A stretch of DNA of 64,000 nucleotides, taken from NCBI GenBank assembly GCA_965651905.1, contig CBFGUG010000015.1, forward strand, positions 1 through 64,000, given 5' to 3'. The position numbers and the translations under genes were made by a program. This document shows, piece by piece, positions 63,367-64,000 of the stretch. The notes below the pieces were generated by a model, which did not search any database, was not told the origin of the DNA, and was given only the letters and a program-made list of their open reading frames with translations. The number at the start of each line of letters is the position of its first letter. The stretch's first letter is position 1. This DNA is from SZUA-265 sp965651905. Its GTDB lineage: Bacteria > Myxococcota_A > Polyangia > Polyangiales > Polyangiaceae.

Positions 63367-64000
63367 ATGCGCCTAGGTATTCTCAGCGACATTCACGCCA
63401 ACTATCAGGCACTGAGCGCCGCGCTCGAAGTCCTGCGTCGCGAACGCTGTGACGAACTGTATTGTTTGGGGGACGTCGTTGGCTACGGCGGCTCGCCGAA
63501 CGAGTGTGTCGACGTGGTTCGCGGTGTCGCCAAGGCCACGGTGGTGGGTAACCACGACGCGGCGGCGGCAGGCCGCATGGATTACTCGTACTACTACGAC
63601 GCCGCGAAAAACGCCCTGGACGCCCACGCAGAACAGCTCACCGAAGCCAACATGCAGTGGCTGCAAGCGCTGCCGTATACCCATTTGCTGACTGAGTACG
63701 GTGTTCAGTTGTGTCACGGATCTCCCATTCGTTTGGAAGAGTTCGAGTACGTGTTCCTACCCGAGCAAGCACGTGAGTGCCTGCCGATGTTCGACGAGCT
63801 GCTTCAACTGACGTTGGTCGGCCATTCCCACTTGTGCCGAGTGTTTGCGCTCACGCCGGACGACGTCGAGGAGTTGCCCGTCGAGGACTTTCAGCTGCGC
63901 GACGACCGCAAGTACATCGTCAGCGTGGGTTCGGTCGGGCAACCCCGTGACAGTGACAATCGCTGCAGCGTCACCGTGTTCGATACCGAGGCGAGGCGCT
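63367..64000 (+). CDS. Metallophosphatase family protein, cut by the window end
   Basis: The frame opens at ATG 63367 with MRLGILSDIHANYQAL and continues past the window edge, so at least 211 residues are seen and the C-terminus is missing. The binuclear-metal motifs are DIHAN, then CLGDVVGYGGSPNE, VGNHDAAAAG and VGHSHLCRVF, in the order of the calcineurin-like/YfcE phosphatase superfamily. Substrates of this branch are diverse (2',3'-cyclic nucleotides, diadenosine polyphosphates or others). Confidence 0.9.
   Translation, partial: MRLGILSDIHANYQALSAALEVLRRERCDELYCLGDVVGYGGSPNECVDVVRGVAKATVVGNHDAAAAGRMDYSYYYDAAKNALDAHAEQLTEANMQWLQALPYTHLLTEYGVQLCHGSPIRLEEFEYVFLPEQARECLPMFDELLQLTLVGHSHLCRVFALTPDDVEELPVEDFQLRDDRKYIVSVGSVGQPRDSDNRCSVTVFDTEARR

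Noticed and set aside
1..64000. CRISPR arrays, prophage genes, rRNA or tRNA genes
   Set aside because: No regularly spaced repeats, integrase, structural phage genes or cloverleaf sequences were recognised by eye; a tRNAscan-SE run would settle the tRNA question.

Overview
The window is GC-rich, densely coding chromosomal DNA, most consistent with a myxobacterium (Myxococcota). The evidence is a glycoside hydrolase with a MYXO-CTERM-like tail, a Ser/Thr kinase and a response regulator ending in PEGA domains, PATAN/DUF4388 response regulators, an AroK-AroB fusion, and several Asp-rich or Gly/Thr-rich lipoproteins. No phage, plasmid, transposase or rRNA genes were seen, and no tRNA was recognised. 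The exact lineage cannot be fixed from the sequence alone.

Layout: 0.1-10 kb holds a VKOR-DsbA disulfide protein, RNase R, a small beta-barrel protein, SerRS, two uncharacterised divergent genes and an alanine/glycine:cation symporter. 10-16.4 kb holds an Asp-repeat lipoprotein, a PEGA Ser/Thr kinase, a degenerate DAHP-synthase-like gene coupled to prephenate dehydrogenase, and a translationally coupled pair of low-complexity lipoproteins. 16.4-25 kb holds a cNMP-binding/GNAT pair, ribulose-phosphate epimerase coupled to a secreted HExxH protein, the MoxR-DUF58-transglutaminase operon and an orphan ABC ATPase. 25-29.1 kb holds bioF-bioD and then a gene-free stretch of about 2.3 kb with three near-consensus ParB parS sites, which suggests an origin-proximal position. 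29.1-40.6 kb holds a TetR regulator, zapA, two exported proteins, aroKB, dapF, a 1260-residue REC/PATAN/PEGA protein, a DnaJ-like protein, a methyltransferase and rpoZ. 41-50.6 kb holds cysS, a QueD/PTPS homologue, an HNH protein, PrsW and M50-type membrane proteases, a beta-trefoil metalloprotease, Uma2 and GH43-CBM6. 51.6-64 kb holds secreted proteins, a TonB-like protein, a membrane glycosyltransferase-like protein, AspRS, a PATAN response regulator, a GNAT protein, unknown proteins and a metallophosphatase cut by the window edge.

The main unnamed signal is a short dispersed structured element. One copy (53900-54110, 211 bp) has 14-bp terminal inverted repeats and a perfect 9-bp target duplication. 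Related copies lie at 1-31 (right end only), 28153-28345 (decayed, between two parS sites) and about 59132-59355. Two copies share paired stems with compensatory base changes, so the folded structure appears to be conserved. It looks like a non-autonomous, MITE-like hairpin element.

CDS starts were moved from the longest open frame where a signal peptide, domain start, Shine-Dalgarno site or neighbour overlap supported a later start. All functional calls come from motif recognition by eye; no database search was run.
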